Origin: Hormoscilla sp. GUM202
Lineage (GTDB): Bacteria; Cyanobacteriota; Cyanobacteriia; Cyanobacteriales; Desertifilaceae
Assembly (NCBI GenBank): GCA_005518205.2
Contig: RFFC02000007.1
Coordinates: 147,270 to 211,269 of the forward strand
Length of the DNA: 64,000 bases
Direction of reading: 5' to 3'
The position numbers and the translations under genes were made by a program. Positions 7,639-16,458 of this stretch are shown one piece after another. Each line of letters begins with the position of its first letter. Positions within the stretch are counted from its first letter, which is position 1. The notes below the pieces were generated by a model. That model saw only the letters and a program-made list of their open reading frames with translations, did no database searches and was not told the DNA's origin.

Positions 7639-10464
7639 ATGATTATGCAATATCAAGATAGCCCCAGAGCAACTTATGAGATAGGTAAGATCGAGCAGAC
7701 ATCATCAGAGTCAGGCCCAAGAGAACTGGAATCGGAAATTGTCCAGATCCTGGAGAGGATGGCAGATGCATTTTTCCTCTTGGACAAGCAATGGCGGTTT
7801 ACCTATCTGAATCATCAAGCAGAAATAGCATTACAGCAAAGGCACGAAGAGTTGCTGGGCAAGAAAGTATGGGATGTCTTTGATGCCGAAGACCCGTTTT
7901 TTACAGCATATCAAAAAGCAGTTACCACTCGATCTGTGGCAGAATTTACAGCTTTTCATGCCCCGACAGCCAAATGGTTTGAGGTCCGCGCTTATCCCAG
8001 TGAATCTGGGTTATCAGTTTTCCTTCAGGATATCACAGAGCACAAGCAGAATTTAGCACGACTAGAGTTATTAGAAGCAGCGATCGCAGCCAGCAGTAAC
8101 GGGGTAGTGATTAGCGACATGTTAGCAGCAGACCAGCCAATCATCTATTGTAACCCAGCTTTTGAACAGCTTACAGGATACGAACCGTCAGATATTATCG
8201 GACGCAACTGTAAATTTTTGCAAGGACCGGATACGGACCAAACTGAAGTAGATAAAATTCGCGCTTGCATCCGCGAAGGCAAGGACGGGAGAGTAGTCCT
8301 CAAGAATTATCGCAAAGATGGCACGCCGTTTTGGAACGAGCTGATAATTTCCCCAGTACGAGATAAGTGCGGTCAAGTCACGCACTTTATTGGCGTGCAA
8401 AAAGATATCACCGCCCGCAAGCAAGCAGAAGCAGCACTGCGCAAAAGTGAAGCAAGATTCCAAAGACTAGCAGCTAACGTACCGGGCATGATTTATCAAT
8501 TCCGACTCAGTGGGTCAGGGTCAATGTCTTTCCCTTACTTGAGTCCTGGTTGCCTGGAACTATTGGAAATAGAGCCCACAGTAGGCCAGTCTAATATATC
8601 TCTAATGCTAGATGTAATTCATCCGAGCGATCGCCAAAGTTTTCACGATTCTGTAGCAAAATCAGCCGCTACCCTGGCACCCTGGCGTTGGCAAGGACGG
8701 TTCATCACTCCTAGCGGTAAGCTTAAGTGGCTGCAAGCTGCTTCCCGTCCGGAAAAGCACGCTAATGGAGATATAATTTGGGATGGTTTGACGATCGATA
8801 TTAGCGATCGCATATTAGCAGAAGAGAAACTGCGCAAAAGCGAAGCAAACCTGGCAGAGGCCCAAAGTGTGGCACATATAGGCAGTTGGGAATTAGATGT
8901 GGCTACAGAAGCAGTGACCTGGTCGGCAGAAATGTTTGGCATTTTCGGACTAGACCCAATGGCAGCAGTACCAACATTCTCAGACCAACAAATTCACCCA
9001 GGTGACAGAGAGTTGTGGGTAGAAAGGATGCAGCAAGGTTTGACAGAGGGAAAACCTTACGAACTGGACGTAAGAATTATCCGACCGGACGGCAAAATCA
9101 GATACGTGCAAGCTAAAGGAAAACCGACATTAAATGCAGAAGGTCAGGTGACTAAGCTGTTTGGCACGGTTCTGGATATCACAGAACGCAAGCAGACGGA
9201 AGCAGCTTTGTGGCAACATATTCAGATGCTGGATCTGGCTAATGATACGATTATGATTCAAGAGCTGGATGGCACGGTGGTTTACTGGAATCATGGTGCA
9301 GAGCAGCTGTATAGTTGGAATAAAAAAGAGGCGATCGGGGCGAATGTTCACAGCTTATTACAAACAGTCTGGCCACAAGACTCCCTAGATGCGGCTAAAA
9401 AGAGATGTATAGAGAGAGGATATTGGCAAGGGGAACTGCTACATACCAAACGGGATGGCCAGCAAATCACCGTGGCCAGTCGCTGGACCCTGCAACGAGA
9501 CGAGAACGGCGATCCTTTCGCTATTCTGGAAATTAATAATGATATTACAGAACGCAAGCAGGCGGAAGTAGCATTACGGGAAGCTTCTCAAAGGGAGCGC
9601 GAAAAAGCAACGCAGCTGGAGAAGACTTTACGGGAACTGCAACGCACCCAAACCCAGATGGTCCAAAATGAAAAAATGATCAGTCTGGGTCAGATAGTTG
9701 CGGGAGTTGCCCATGAAATTAATAACCCCGTCAGCTTTATCTACAGCAACCTCACCCATGCGGATGTCTATGCTCGGGATATGCTGGAGATCCTACAGCT
9801 CTATCAGCAGTACTACCCAGACCCCGAACCCGAAATAGAGGCGATCGCCTCGGACATAGAACTAGATTTTGTCACAGAAGACTTTCCCAGATTAATGGAC
9901 TCGATGAAGGTCGGGGCGGAACGGATCCGCCAGATCGTGCTGTCTCTGCGTAACTTCTCGCGGTTGGATGAAGCTCAGTTCAAGGAAGTCGATCTCCACG
10001 AAGGTCTAGAGAGTACCCTGCAGATCTTGCAGCACCGACTGCATGGGGTAGCAGGTCGGAAAATTCAGGTGATTAAAGAGTATGGCGACCTGCCGCCGGT
10101 GCAATGCTACCCTGGAGAGCTCAATCAGGTATTTATGAATATCCTCAGTAATGCCATCGATGCCTTAGAGGAATCCCAGAACATCCCCAACCCCCAGATC
10201 CGGATTACCACTCAACTGATAGACGGAGAACGGGCGCGTCTTTCGATTGGCGACAATGGCCCGGGCATGACCGAGTCAGTACAGTTGCGCCTATTTGACC
10301 CCTTCTTTACCACTAAACCGGTAGGCAAGGGTACCGGTCTGGGGTTGTCAATCAGCTACCAGACGGTGGTGGAACAGCATCATGGCCATCTGAGCTGCGT
10401 GTCTGCACCGGACTTGGGAGCTGAGTTTATCGTTGAGATTCCCCTCAAGCAAGAGTCTCCCTGA
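7639..10464 (+). CDS. LOV/multi-PAS hybrid-less sensor histidine kinase
   Basis: Cytoplasmic kinase of 941 residues with no membrane segment. Order: PAS (about 36-135); LOV domain (about 145-260) with GRNCKFLQG, where Cys191 is the expected flavin-adduct cysteine, then KNYRKDGTPFWNEL and HFIGVQKDIT; three further PAS/PAC units (about 272-395, 404-525, 530-640); a coiled coil with QREREKATQLEKTL; HisKA H-box AGVAHEINNPVSF with His692; ATPase boxes FMNILSNAIDAL, GDNGPGM, FFTTKPVGKGTGLGLS. The LOV signature is complete, so blue-light sensing through FMN is a strong inference. It likely phosphorylates a separate response regulator. Start is ATG 7639 (or ATG 7645), with AAGG upstream. Confidence 0.93.
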   Translation: MIMQYQDSPRATYEIGKIEQTSSESGPRELESEIVQILERMADAFFLLDKQWRFTYLNHQAEIALQQRHEELLGKKVWDVFDAEDPFFTAYQKAVTTRSVAEFTAFHAPTAKWFEVRAYPSESGLSVFLQDITEHKQNLARLELLEAAIAASSNGVVISDMLAADQPIIYCNPAFEQLTGYEPSDIIGRNCKFLQGPDTDQTEVDKIRACIREGKDGRVVLKNYRKDGTPFWNELIISPVRDKCGQVTHFIGVQKDITARKQAEAALRKSEARFQRLAANVPGMIYQFRLSGSGSMSFPYLSPGCLELLEIEPTVGQSNISLMLDVIHPSDRQSFHDSVAKSAATLAPWRWQGRFITPSGKLKWLQAASRPEKHANGDIIWDGLTIDISDRILAEEKLRKSEANLAEAQSVAHIGSWELDVATEAVTWSAEMFGIFGLDPMAAVPTFSDQQIHPGDRELWVERMQQGLTEGKPYELDVRIIRPDGKIRYVQAKGKPTLNAEGQVTKLFGTVLDITERKQTEAALWQHIQMLDLANDTIMIQELDGTVVYWNHGAEQLYSWNKKEAIGANVHSLLQTVWPQDSLDAAKKRCIERGYWQGELLHTKRDGQQITVASRWTLQRDENGDPFAILEINNDITERKQAEVALREASQREREKATQLEKTLRELQRTQTQMVQNEKMISLGQIVAGVAHEINNPVSFIYSNLTHADVYARDMLEILQLYQQYYPDPEPEIEAIASDIELDFVTEDFPRLMDSMKVGAERIRQIVLSLRNFSRLDEAQFKEVDLHEGLESTLQILQHRLHGVAGRKIQVIKEYGDLPPVQCYPGELNQVFMNILSNAIDALEESQNIPNPQIRITTQLIDGERARLSIGDNGPGMTESVQLRLFDPFFTTKPVGKGTGLGLSISYQTVVEQHHGHLSCVSAPDLGAEFIVEIPLKQESP

Positions 10465-10646
10465 CGATCGCCGGCAGTTACGTGATGGCGATCGCAGTTG
10501 TTCGAGATTGTCGATCACCTTACTCCTCGAAGATTGTCACGCAATATTAAAACTGCGATCACGGAAAGATCTAGAGCAAGAGCGCATACTTAGAAATATA
10601 AAGATAGTTCGAGAAAACACCAGAGTTGCTCTAGGAGATAGTTGCC

Positions 10647-11048
10647 ATGTTGTCCCAATCAAGTCAAGACGATCGCGTGCTAGCTCAAGACTTTTATCGA
10701 GCTTTATTTAATCTGTTCTATGAGTCTTGCGAAGCTTACATTCAGCGACTTCTGAAACACTGTACCTTTGGCATTGCTCCCAGCGAGGGCGGACATAGAA
10801 CATTTTTTATCATTGCTCCAGACCAGGACCTGGCCGAGGAACTGGTGGAAGAGATTGACAGCATTGTTCGCCAAGTCTCCCGCATCACTGTGGGAGTGAA
10901 GCAGACCGCCATTTGCTTTGTGCCAGAGGAAAAACAGTCCGCTTACCGTGCGATGAACTACGAACCCAGTCAAATTCCATCTAATTTTCTCCTGGGTCAA
11001 ATATTTGAGAACTATTCGGTGGTAGAAGAAGATCTCCTCGATCAATAG
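10647..11048 (+). CDS. conserved hypothetical protein
   Basis: The protein has 133 residues, acidic, soluble, with no recognised family. The middle (RTFFIIAPDQDLAEELVEEIDSIV) predicts a strand followed by a long helix. The layout loosely recalls the N-terminal domain of DnaA (short helices, then IxAP and an amphipathic helix), but this is weak. Start is ATG 10647 with AGGAGATAGTTGCC upstream, a good Shine-Dalgarno. It follows the LOV kinase by 182 bases in the same direction, so the two may be co-transcribed. Confidence 0.6.
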   Translation: MLSQSSQDDRVLAQDFYRALFNLFYESCEAYIQRLLKHCTFGIAPSEGGHRTFFIIAPDQDLAEELVEEIDSIVRQVSRITVGVKQTAICFVPEEKQSAYRAMNYEPSQIPSNFLLGQIFENYSVVEEDLLDQ

Positions 11049-11266
11049 GTACTGGCAAATGACGAATAGTTGTGAATTTGAAAATTGTCAATGTCGGCAC
11101 CTGCTGATCGCTTGACACCTGATGATTATCTTTCCCCTGTCAAGCGATCGACCGATTTTCATATTCAGACCTGCTGCGATCGTCATCTGGGCAGATAATA
11201 ATAATTTTCGTCGCGAAACTACTGGAAATTAACTATTTTGATAGATTTTTGAAATAAAAGATGCCC

Positions 11267-11299
11267 AGAAACCCAGTTTTTTCAAGAAACCGGGTTTCT
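11267..11299. terminator. AAACCCGG-family hairpin
   Basis: AGAAACCCAGTTTTTT and AAGAAACCGGGTTTCT pair with one mismatch, giving a stem like that at 7275. It lies 218 bases after the 133-residue gene. Confidence 0.5.
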
Positions 11300-11364
11300 C
11301 AATTTTCAAAACTGATGGTAATATCATGTCAGATTAAATGCCCATCCATAAACTTTCATCATCT

Positions 11365-11394
11365 GTAGGTTGGGTTGAGGCACGAAACCCAACC
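11365..11394. repeat. dispersed GTTGGGTTGAGGCACGAAACCCAAC repeat family
   Basis: Copy of a palindromic repeat with arms GTTGGGTT and AACCCAAC around GAGGCACGA. Further copies: 11777-11797 and 12053-12082 (inverted), 35343-35373, 52859-52887, 54396-54424, 59159-59187. The copies at 11365 and 52859 share about 45 bases of left flank, including ATGTCAGATTAAA. This family is common in filamentous cyanobacteria. Confidence 0.85.
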
Positions 11395-12120
11395 GGCTAT
11401 TGGGTAACGCGAGACGCAATGGTTAAGTTTGTTTTTTAATTGTGGGTGATTACCCAGACATGATATAAATTACTATAATACCGTAAAGCAACAGTTTTGA
11501 CGGTTAACTTATTGAATGGGAGACTAGAGAAAAGCAGAAAGTTAGAAAAATCACTCCAAAAGGCTTGACAAATCATTTTTATGCACTTACCATAGCAATG
11601 TAGGCGATCGCCCCACGGGAAGTGGAGACCGAAGGGCAGATAATTTGAGCATATCACTTGCTCCTGTCCTATTTACAGGGGAGAGAAAATACTATATTAT
11701 ATCAAGGGGGGAATTACCCTTGGGGTTTGCCACCTCGAAGGACTTTCGCCAGCGTCTCGCGTTACTAAGGGTGAGTGTTGGGTTTCGTGCCTCAACCGGG
11801 TGCATCTGGTGTTTTGCTTCTCGATCAATTGAAAATTGAAAATTGAAAATTGAAAATTGAAAATTGCTCGTGCGCATTCAAGCTTTGGGGGAGTACCAAC
11901 CCCTTCCGGTGTTCCCCTGTTCCCTCTGTTCCCTCTGTTCCCTCTGTTCCCTGTTCCCTGTTCCCTGTTCCCTTCCCCCAACCTATGGATACGCCCGAGG
12001 CAAAAGTGAGATGCATTCCCTCAACCCAACCTACAACTGCTCTCAGCATGAGTGTTGGGTTTCGTGCCTCAACCCAACCTACAACTGCTCCAATTTTTAT
12101 TATCGGCGCTTAATCATTTT

Positions 12121-13515
12121 TTAATGAGGCTTGGCTTCGATGGTCAAATCTACATGATCGGGGGTAAAATATAACTGAGCATCCCCAGCGCTGACGGCTT
12201 CGAGAGCATCCTGTTTGCGCAGAGTATTGAAAATAGCCAGTTTATCCGCTGGGGAGAGATTATCCCCGAGACCTTCAAAAAATGCCTTGACTTTAATTGC
12301 CTCTGCTTCTCCTCCGGTCAATGCCTCCGCCTGGGCGTGCTGGCGTCGCAGTTCTATTAATTCTCCCTTGAGCGCTTCTGCTTGAATTTCCCCTTGCATC
12401 TGCTTGAGTTTTACCTCATTTTCCCCTTCTTGTTTCTGAAGCATATTCAGGCGGTTGGTGGTTTCCTGAATAATCTCCAACAGGATCTGCTGGGTATTGG
12501 GATCCTTGCAGGCGATCGAGCGCACTTCAACCCCGTGAATTCGCAAACCGCGTTCGCCATAAAAGTTATCTGCGTTGCCCAACACTGCCTGGCGGACAAT
12601 GCTATTAAACTCCGCCAGAAATTGCTCTAGAGTCACTTGGGAGATCGACTGAATGATCACGCTGCGGGCGTGAGAACAGACATCCCCCGTCGGGTCGTCG
12701 GTAGTGCGCACCAAAGATTCCATTTCCACGATTTGCCAGAAAAACGTAATGCCGACGATCAGTTCGACATTATCTTGGGTGCGGGTCTCAAAATCGTACC
12801 ACATAAAACGGGGACGACCGTCAATATGGGTCAGGAACAGGTCTCGGCGATCTTTGTAAATGCCGCTGGACCAGCAAAATTCCACCAATTCCGAGTGGGG
12901 TTCCAGGAAAAATGCCCGATCGCGATCGGTGCCGCGTTTAAAAATATAGGCTCCGGAGCGGTCTTTAATCACGACAGTCTCGTGATTTTCCAGGACGATC
13001 CGCTCAAGCACTTCGACAATTTCTTGGTTAGGGGCAGGAAAGAACACTTGCGGTGTGGATATAAGTTCCAGCTCGCCAGTTCTGGTATCTCTGAGCAACA
13101 CTGCTGTACGCTCGTCAATATTAGTTCCTTGTCGAACCCCTTCAAGGACTTTTTCCGTGGGGTTAAGATAAACTGCACCTTCGCCCCGTTCTACTCTGAT
13201 GACACCGTTGCTGCGGTCTAGGATGCGGATATACTGATTGTTTTGCAGGGTAATTGCCGAGAGAGTTTCGATAACTTCTTCGGTAGCTGTGGGTAAATAG
13301 AGTTTGGGACCCAATTCGTTGCGCAACTCACCAGTGAGGGTATCGCGGATCCGCAGATATTCTCCAGGTCCAAGGATGGTTCCTTTACGGCGACGCAACC
13401 GCAAACCCGGCCAGGAAAAAAATACTTTCGGGCCATTAACCGTCCAGCGGCGAGTCAATCCTTCGACTAGCAGTTGTTCGTCTTCTTTGAGAAAAGAGAT
13501 CCAGGGGATAATCAT
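12121..13515 (-). CDS. major vault protein (MVP)-like protein
   Basis: The protein has 464 residues. Residues about 8-215 form four to five tandem beta repeats of the vault type (GEYLRIRDTLTGELR; NQYIRILDRSNGVIRVE; RTAVLLRDTRTGELEL; HETVVIKDRSGAYIFK), compared with nine in eukaryotic MVP. Residues about 238-340 match the MVP shoulder domain: VELIVGITFFWQI, DVCSHARSVIIQSIS, TLEQFLAEFNSIVRQAV, GLRIHGVEVRSI. Residues about 345-412 form a coiled coil rich in Glu, Lys, Ala and Gln like the cap helix, but less than half its length. The domain order equals MVP. By homology it may assemble into a barrel-like or ring-like particle; this is inference. Shoulder and flotillin (SPFH) folds are related, so automatic annotation may call it a band-7 protein. 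It stands alone, downstream of a sulfotransferase gene on the same strand (105-base gap). Confidence 0.85.
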   Translation of the reverse strand: MIIPWISFLKEDEQLLVEGLTRRWTVNGPKVFFSWPGLRLRRRKGTILGPGEYLRIRDTLTGELRNELGPKLYLPTATEEVIETLSAITLQNNQYIRILDRSNGVIRVERGEGAVYLNPTEKVLEGVRQGTNIDERTAVLLRDTRTGELELISTPQVFFPAPNQEIVEVLERIVLENHETVVIKDRSGAYIFKRGTDRDRAFFLEPHSELVEFCWSSGIYKDRRDLFLTHIDGRPRFMWYDFETRTQDNVELIVGITFFWQIVEMESLVRTTDDPTGDVCSHARSVIIQSISQVTLEQFLAEFNSIVRQAVLGNADNFYGERGLRIHGVEVRSIACKDPNTQQILLEIIQETTNRLNMLQKQEGENEVKLKQMQGEIQAEALKGELIELRRQHAQAEALTGGEAEAIKVKAFFEGLGDNLSPADKLAIFNTLRKQDALEAVSAGDAQLYFTPDHVDLTIEAKPH

Positions 13516-13620
13516 AATAGCCTAACAAATGCAAGAGGCATTTATAGTATAGCCTCAATGTTAGCATATCTGGGCAGCGTTCGCCAATCAAAGGGGTGCA
13601 TCTCACGTGCGCTGAAAAAA

Positions 13621-14499
13621 TTATCTGAGTCGGGGGATTAAGTCTGGCCAGAGTTCTGCAATACCGGTTTCTGCGGTCCTGGCAATAAATTTTTCCAGTA
13701 ATCTTGCCTTTTGGGTTTCCGAGAAATGGTTTTGCCAATCTCCCACTTCACCTTTACGAATGAATGGAGTCATCTCGGCAGGACGTGTGCTCGACCAACG
13801 ACTTTGATTTTGGCTCATCTGTTCAAAACTACTATGATGTAGGATGCGATAGAGCATTTCTCCATCTTGAAGTTTTGACGAATATGCAGGTCCTAAAAAA
13901 TCAGCAATTGCAATAATTGCTTGCCGAGTATTTGCCTTCATCTGTTCGTAAGTGAGGAAAAGTACATTTGGATCTGCTTTATGCTCGTACCAACCAAGGA
14001 GATGATCGAAGTAATCTCCCCCATCTACTTCTCCTCGTATAAAGCATTCAAAAAATTGCTCGAATGTTCCTGCCGCAAAGTCATATAGTTTCACGAAGCC
14101 CTGGGTGTGATAGTAAAAAGAAACCAGACAATCAAAAGGATTACGAGCAACATAGATATATTTAGCCTCAGGATGAAATGGTGTTAATTCATAGGGTAAG
14201 TGGGTTTTGATAAATCTGGGAGCCGGTAAATTTGCAACAAATTCAGCACCTACTTTTTCCAAAAAAGGGATTTCCAACTGAATATTCTTGCCCACTGGTA
14301 AGGGTTGCCCATCATGGTTGAGCATCCAAACAATATGCTGAGTCCAAGTAGTTCCACACTTAATGTAAGTTACAATAAAGGCATCTCCCGGTTGAGCTTG
14401 ATAGTTCAAAGCCGATGCAAAATTCTCTACAGAAAATACCATCGGTATCCGAAAACCTTTATATATTTTGTAGCTTGGTTTCTTTTGAGGTTCTATCAT
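13621..14499 (-). CDS. PAPS-dependent sulfotransferase
   Basis: The protein has 292 residues, of the cytosolic SULT type, and transfers sulfate from 3'-phosphoadenosine 5'-phosphosulfate to a hydroxyl or amine. The 5'-phosphosulfate loop is TYIKCGTTW (residues 44-52), the catalytic base is His100 in KTHLPY, the 3'-phosphate site is VARNPFDCLVSFYYH (about 117-131), and RKGEVGDWQNHF closes the PAPS site. The acceptor is unknown. No signal peptide. This type resembles animal and plant sulfotransferases and occurs sporadically in cyanobacteria, where it can act on secondary metabolites; no biosynthetic cluster is visible nearby. Start ATG 14499; no strong Shine-Dalgarno. Confidence 0.9.
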   Translation of the reverse strand: MIEPQKKPSYKIYKGFRIPMVFSVENFASALNYQAQPGDAFIVTYIKCGTTWTQHIVWMLNHDGQPLPVGKNIQLEIPFLEKVGAEFVANLPAPRFIKTHLPYELTPFHPEAKYIYVARNPFDCLVSFYYHTQGFVKLYDFAAGTFEQFFECFIRGEVDGGDYFDHLLGWYEHKADPNVLFLTYEQMKANTRQAIIAIADFLGPAYSSKLQDGEMLYRILHHSSFEQMSQNQSRWSSTRPAEMTPFIRKGEVGDWQNHFSETQKARLLEKFIARTAETGIAELWPDLIPRLR

Positions 14500-14677
14500 A
14501 ATTGTGAATTGTCAATTGTCAGTGAATAATTGTCAATAACAAGAAGCAGAGTGCCGCGATCGAGGAAATCGGTATACGAAATCCAGCTTTTGGACTAGGA
14601 GATGTATTCTCTAACAGTCCCTGCCAACTTTTCGGTTGACAAAGGTTGATAGGGTGTGGTCAAAACCCGTTGATCGA

Positions 14678-14992
14678 TCATGGGATACCCCAGTCGCCGG
14701 ATCCCCCCAAACCCCCCTTAAAAAGGGGGGCTTTGAAGCCCCCCCTTTCGCAAGGGGGGGTTTGGGGGGGATCGGTGCTGCAACTACTTTTGACCGCACC
14801 CGGTTGATAATGTAAAAGCATTAATTTATTTTCAGTTAAGGTTTCAATAGCATAGGAACGTCCGGTCGTATCGCTAAATTCCACTTCAAAAACACCCGGT
14901 TCGTATTCTTCAACAATGGTTCCGACTTGACCGCAATATAAACCTATATCTGGCAGATCCTCCAGCAAAGCAACGATATCGAGTAATTTCAT
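14678..14992 (-). CDS. DUF4926 family protein with repeat-encoded tail
   Basis: The first 64 or so of 104 residues (MKLLDIVALLEDLPDIGL, GQVGTIVEEYEPGVFEVEF, NKLMLLHYQPG) match DUF4926, a family of about 65-75 residues often found beside toxin-like genes. The remaining 40 residues (TPPCERGGFKAPLFKGG) are translated from a dispersed palindromic repeat at 14700-14773. The native stop was probably displaced when the repeat inserted. Start ATG 14992 follows GAGGTTACAAAA on the minus strand. Function unknown. Confidence 0.75.
   Translation of the reverse strand: MKLLDIVALLEDLPDIGLYCGQVGTIVEEYEPGVFEVEFSDTTGRSYAIETLTENKLMLLHYQPGAVKSSCSTDPPQTPPCERGGFKAPLFKGGLGGSGDWGIP
14700..14773. repeat. C/G-run palindrome (CCCCCCAAACCCCCC type)
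   Basis: Arms ATCCCCCCAAACCCCCCTT and AAGGGGGGGTTTGGGGGGGAT flank an inner AAGGGGGG/CCCCCC hairpin. This kind of mobile palindrome is frequent in filamentous cyanobacteria. Here it encodes the C-terminal end of the DUF4926 protein. Confidence 0.85.
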
Positions 14993-15043
14993 TTTTGTAA
15001 CCTCACATTTGTTTGTTACTCCTCCAAATACACAGAAAAAGCC

Positions 15044-15487
15044 TCAAAATTTACAAGCTATCTCCCCCATCTCTTGATATGATTCTTGGGATTTAAATTC
15101 GGCATCCATGAGATCTTTTACCTGGGCAAAAAATTCTACTTCTGCTTCTTCTTTATCTGTAAGTTTATCGTAAAAATATGGTTGATAAAACCATTCAGTA
15201 AAAGCCATTGTCAACAAGCCATTTTCAGCGATTTCAATCTGCCAATATTGAGAAACTCGACTGTCAACAACTTCAAATAAAGGGGCAGGATTTTCTTGGG
15301 GATAGTATATGTAGTTATCATCGCAGATATAGTACCATACTTCTCCCTGCCACGTGTAGAGGGCATAAACTGCGTATTCTTTGCCAATTGTTAAGGGAAA
15401 TTTTAGTTCTTTTGTGTAACCCACGCGCGGGTCGAGATAATTTTCAGGAAGACGATCTCCAGTATTGGCAATACAGCGAATTTTCAT
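15044..15487 (-). CDS. conserved protein of unknown function
   Basis: The protein has 147 acidic residues, no signal peptide or membrane segment. The N-terminal part (MKIRCIANTGDRLPENYLDP, FPLTIGKEYAVYAL, WYYICDDNY) and aromatic-rich middle recall small soluble proteins that accompany toxin or immunity genes in other bacteria, but I cannot name a family. Start ATG 15487 follows GAGGTAAATAAGTT on the minus strand. It lies 51 bases upstream of the DUF4926 gene on the same strand, so the two could form an operon. Confidence 0.6.
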   Translation of the reverse strand: MKIRCIANTGDRLPENYLDPRVGYTKELKFPLTIGKEYAVYALYTWQGEVWYYICDDNYIYYPQENPAPLFEVVDSRVSQYWQIEIAENGLLTMAFTEWFYQPYFYDKLTDKEEAEVEFFAQVKDLMDAEFKSQESYQEMGEIACKF

Positions 15488-15755
15488 AACTTATTTACCT
15501 CACTGATTTGTCGGGGCAGTTTTCGGATATTAACGTTTAAACTTGAACTCAACGTTTTGACCTGTAAGAATGTTTCTAAACCAATGAACTTGGACAGTAA
15601 TACTATTGTCTCGTTCCCTGACTCTGGCAGGGAACGCCCTCCAGAGGCTCTGCCTCCTGTGAGGACGTTCCGCATTTAATGCGTTTGCCCTGGTATTGTA
15701 CAGGCGATCGCTAGAAGGCGTGGAGATATTGAAGGTGCCCACTAGCGAGTCTAGC
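15488..15755. other. intergenic with repeat fragments
   Basis: No gene. It contains GTTCCCTGAC/GGCAGGGAAC hairpin arms near 15612-15635 and GAGGCTCTGCCTCC (15645-15660) of the composite repeat family described at 3795. Confidence 0.5.
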
Positions 15756-16118
15756 TTAAATTGGCAATCGCCTCACCCGAAACGTCTCATCACTCACAGA
15801 AACAATTGCCCCTGCTTCTAAATCCGCAGCACATTGATGCAACACGGTGGCCAACCGTTCATTAATCATATTGTAATTCTCATTCCCGAGGCGAAATAAA
15901 ATCACACTTGGTAAAGACTCCCCACTCGTCGCTAACAACTGACCGAAATCCAAATCTAAGGTTAACACAATTCGTCCTTCAGCACGCGCCTTAACCAAAA
16001 TTTCATCATCTGGCAAGGTTTCTAATCCTTCTTCGTAAAGATGCACCACTTCATAACCCGCATCCCGCAGCCATACTACTGTCCGCAGAGAAATTCCCAT
16101 ATCTGCCAATAATTTCAT
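15756..16118 (-). CDS. DUF5615 PIN-like protein, probable toxin
   Basis: The protein has 120 residues. It opens MKLLADMGISLRTVVWLRDAG and has VLTLDLDFGQLL in the middle, the acidic positions typical of the Mut7-C/DUF5615 PIN-like nuclease group. Such genes usually pair with DUF433 genes; here the start codon overlaps the stop of the upstream DUF433 gene by four bases (15756-16118 versus 16115-16357), the usual arrangement for translational coupling. RNase toxin activity is inferred from the family and not demonstrated for this protein. Confidence 0.85.
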   Translation of the reverse strand: MKLLADMGISLRTVVWLRDAGYEVVHLYEEGLETLPDDEILVKARAEGRIVLTLDLDFGQLLATSGESLPSVILFRLGNENYNMINERLATVLHQCAADLEAGAIVSVSDETFRVRRLPI

Positions 16119-16357
16119 CCGATTTTAGCAGCCCCTCCAATGGCATAAACTTTCTCTTTTGTCAACCAGGAAGCATACAACAAAGATTGTTTAATATCTT
16201 CTGGTTCTAGCGCGGGGTACTCTTCTAAAATCTCCTCCATTGGTTTACCATTAGCCACCAAATTCACTATCAAAGAAACGGGTATTCGCATTCCCCGGAT
16301 GCAAGCTTGTCCTGCCATTATCCGGGGATTAAATGTAATCCTGTCAAATCCTAACAT
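16115..16357 (-). CDS. DUF433 protein, probable antitoxin
   Basis: The protein has 80 residues. FDRITFNPRIMAGQACIRGMRIPVSLI and LEEYPALEPEDIKQSLLYASW are the DUF433 signature, a winged-helix-like DNA-binding fold. It precedes the DUF5615 gene with a four-base overlap and probably neutralises it and autoregulates. Start ATG 16357 follows AGGAGGAACAAATAG, a strong Shine-Dalgarno. A second DUF433/DUF5615 pair is at 43353-44010. Confidence 0.87.
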   Translation of the reverse strand: MLGFDRITFNPRIMAGQACIRGMRIPVSLIVNLVANGKPMEEILEEYPALEPEDIKQSLLYASWLTKEKVYAIGGAAKIG

Positions 16358-16384
16358 CTATTTGTTCCTCCTAGAAAGACATAG

Positions 16385-16458
16385 ATAGTGGGCGGTGCCC
16401 ACCCGACAAAATTATAACCGCCACAGGTTAAAACCTGTGGCAGATGGTGGGCGGTGCC
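16385..16458. repeat. GGTGGGCGGTGCCC repeats and a CACAGGTT hairpin
   Basis: Two direct copies of GTGGGCGGTGCCC (16388 and 16447) flank CCGCCACAGGTTAAAACCTGTGGC, a perfect hairpin. The second copy abuts the glsF stop codon, so the hairpin lies just downstream of glsF and may end its transcript. Confidence 0.7.

Larger units (their letters stand above)
11049..12120. other. 1.07-kb repeat-filled intergenic region
   Basis: No gene recognised. Contents in order: an AAACCGGGTTT hairpin (11267-11299), GTAGGTTGGGTTGAGGCACG repeat (11365-11394) with a shared left flank also at 52817, its inverted copies at 11777-11797 and 12053-12082, five copies of GAAAATT-type heptads (11829-11864), and CTGTTCC-type short repeats (11917-11972). 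The two genes flanking it converge. Confidence 0.7.

Noticed and set aside
12382..13221. Plus-strand open frames opposite the vault-like gene
   Set aside because: They are antisense to a clear protein family on the minus strand and have no recognisable product.
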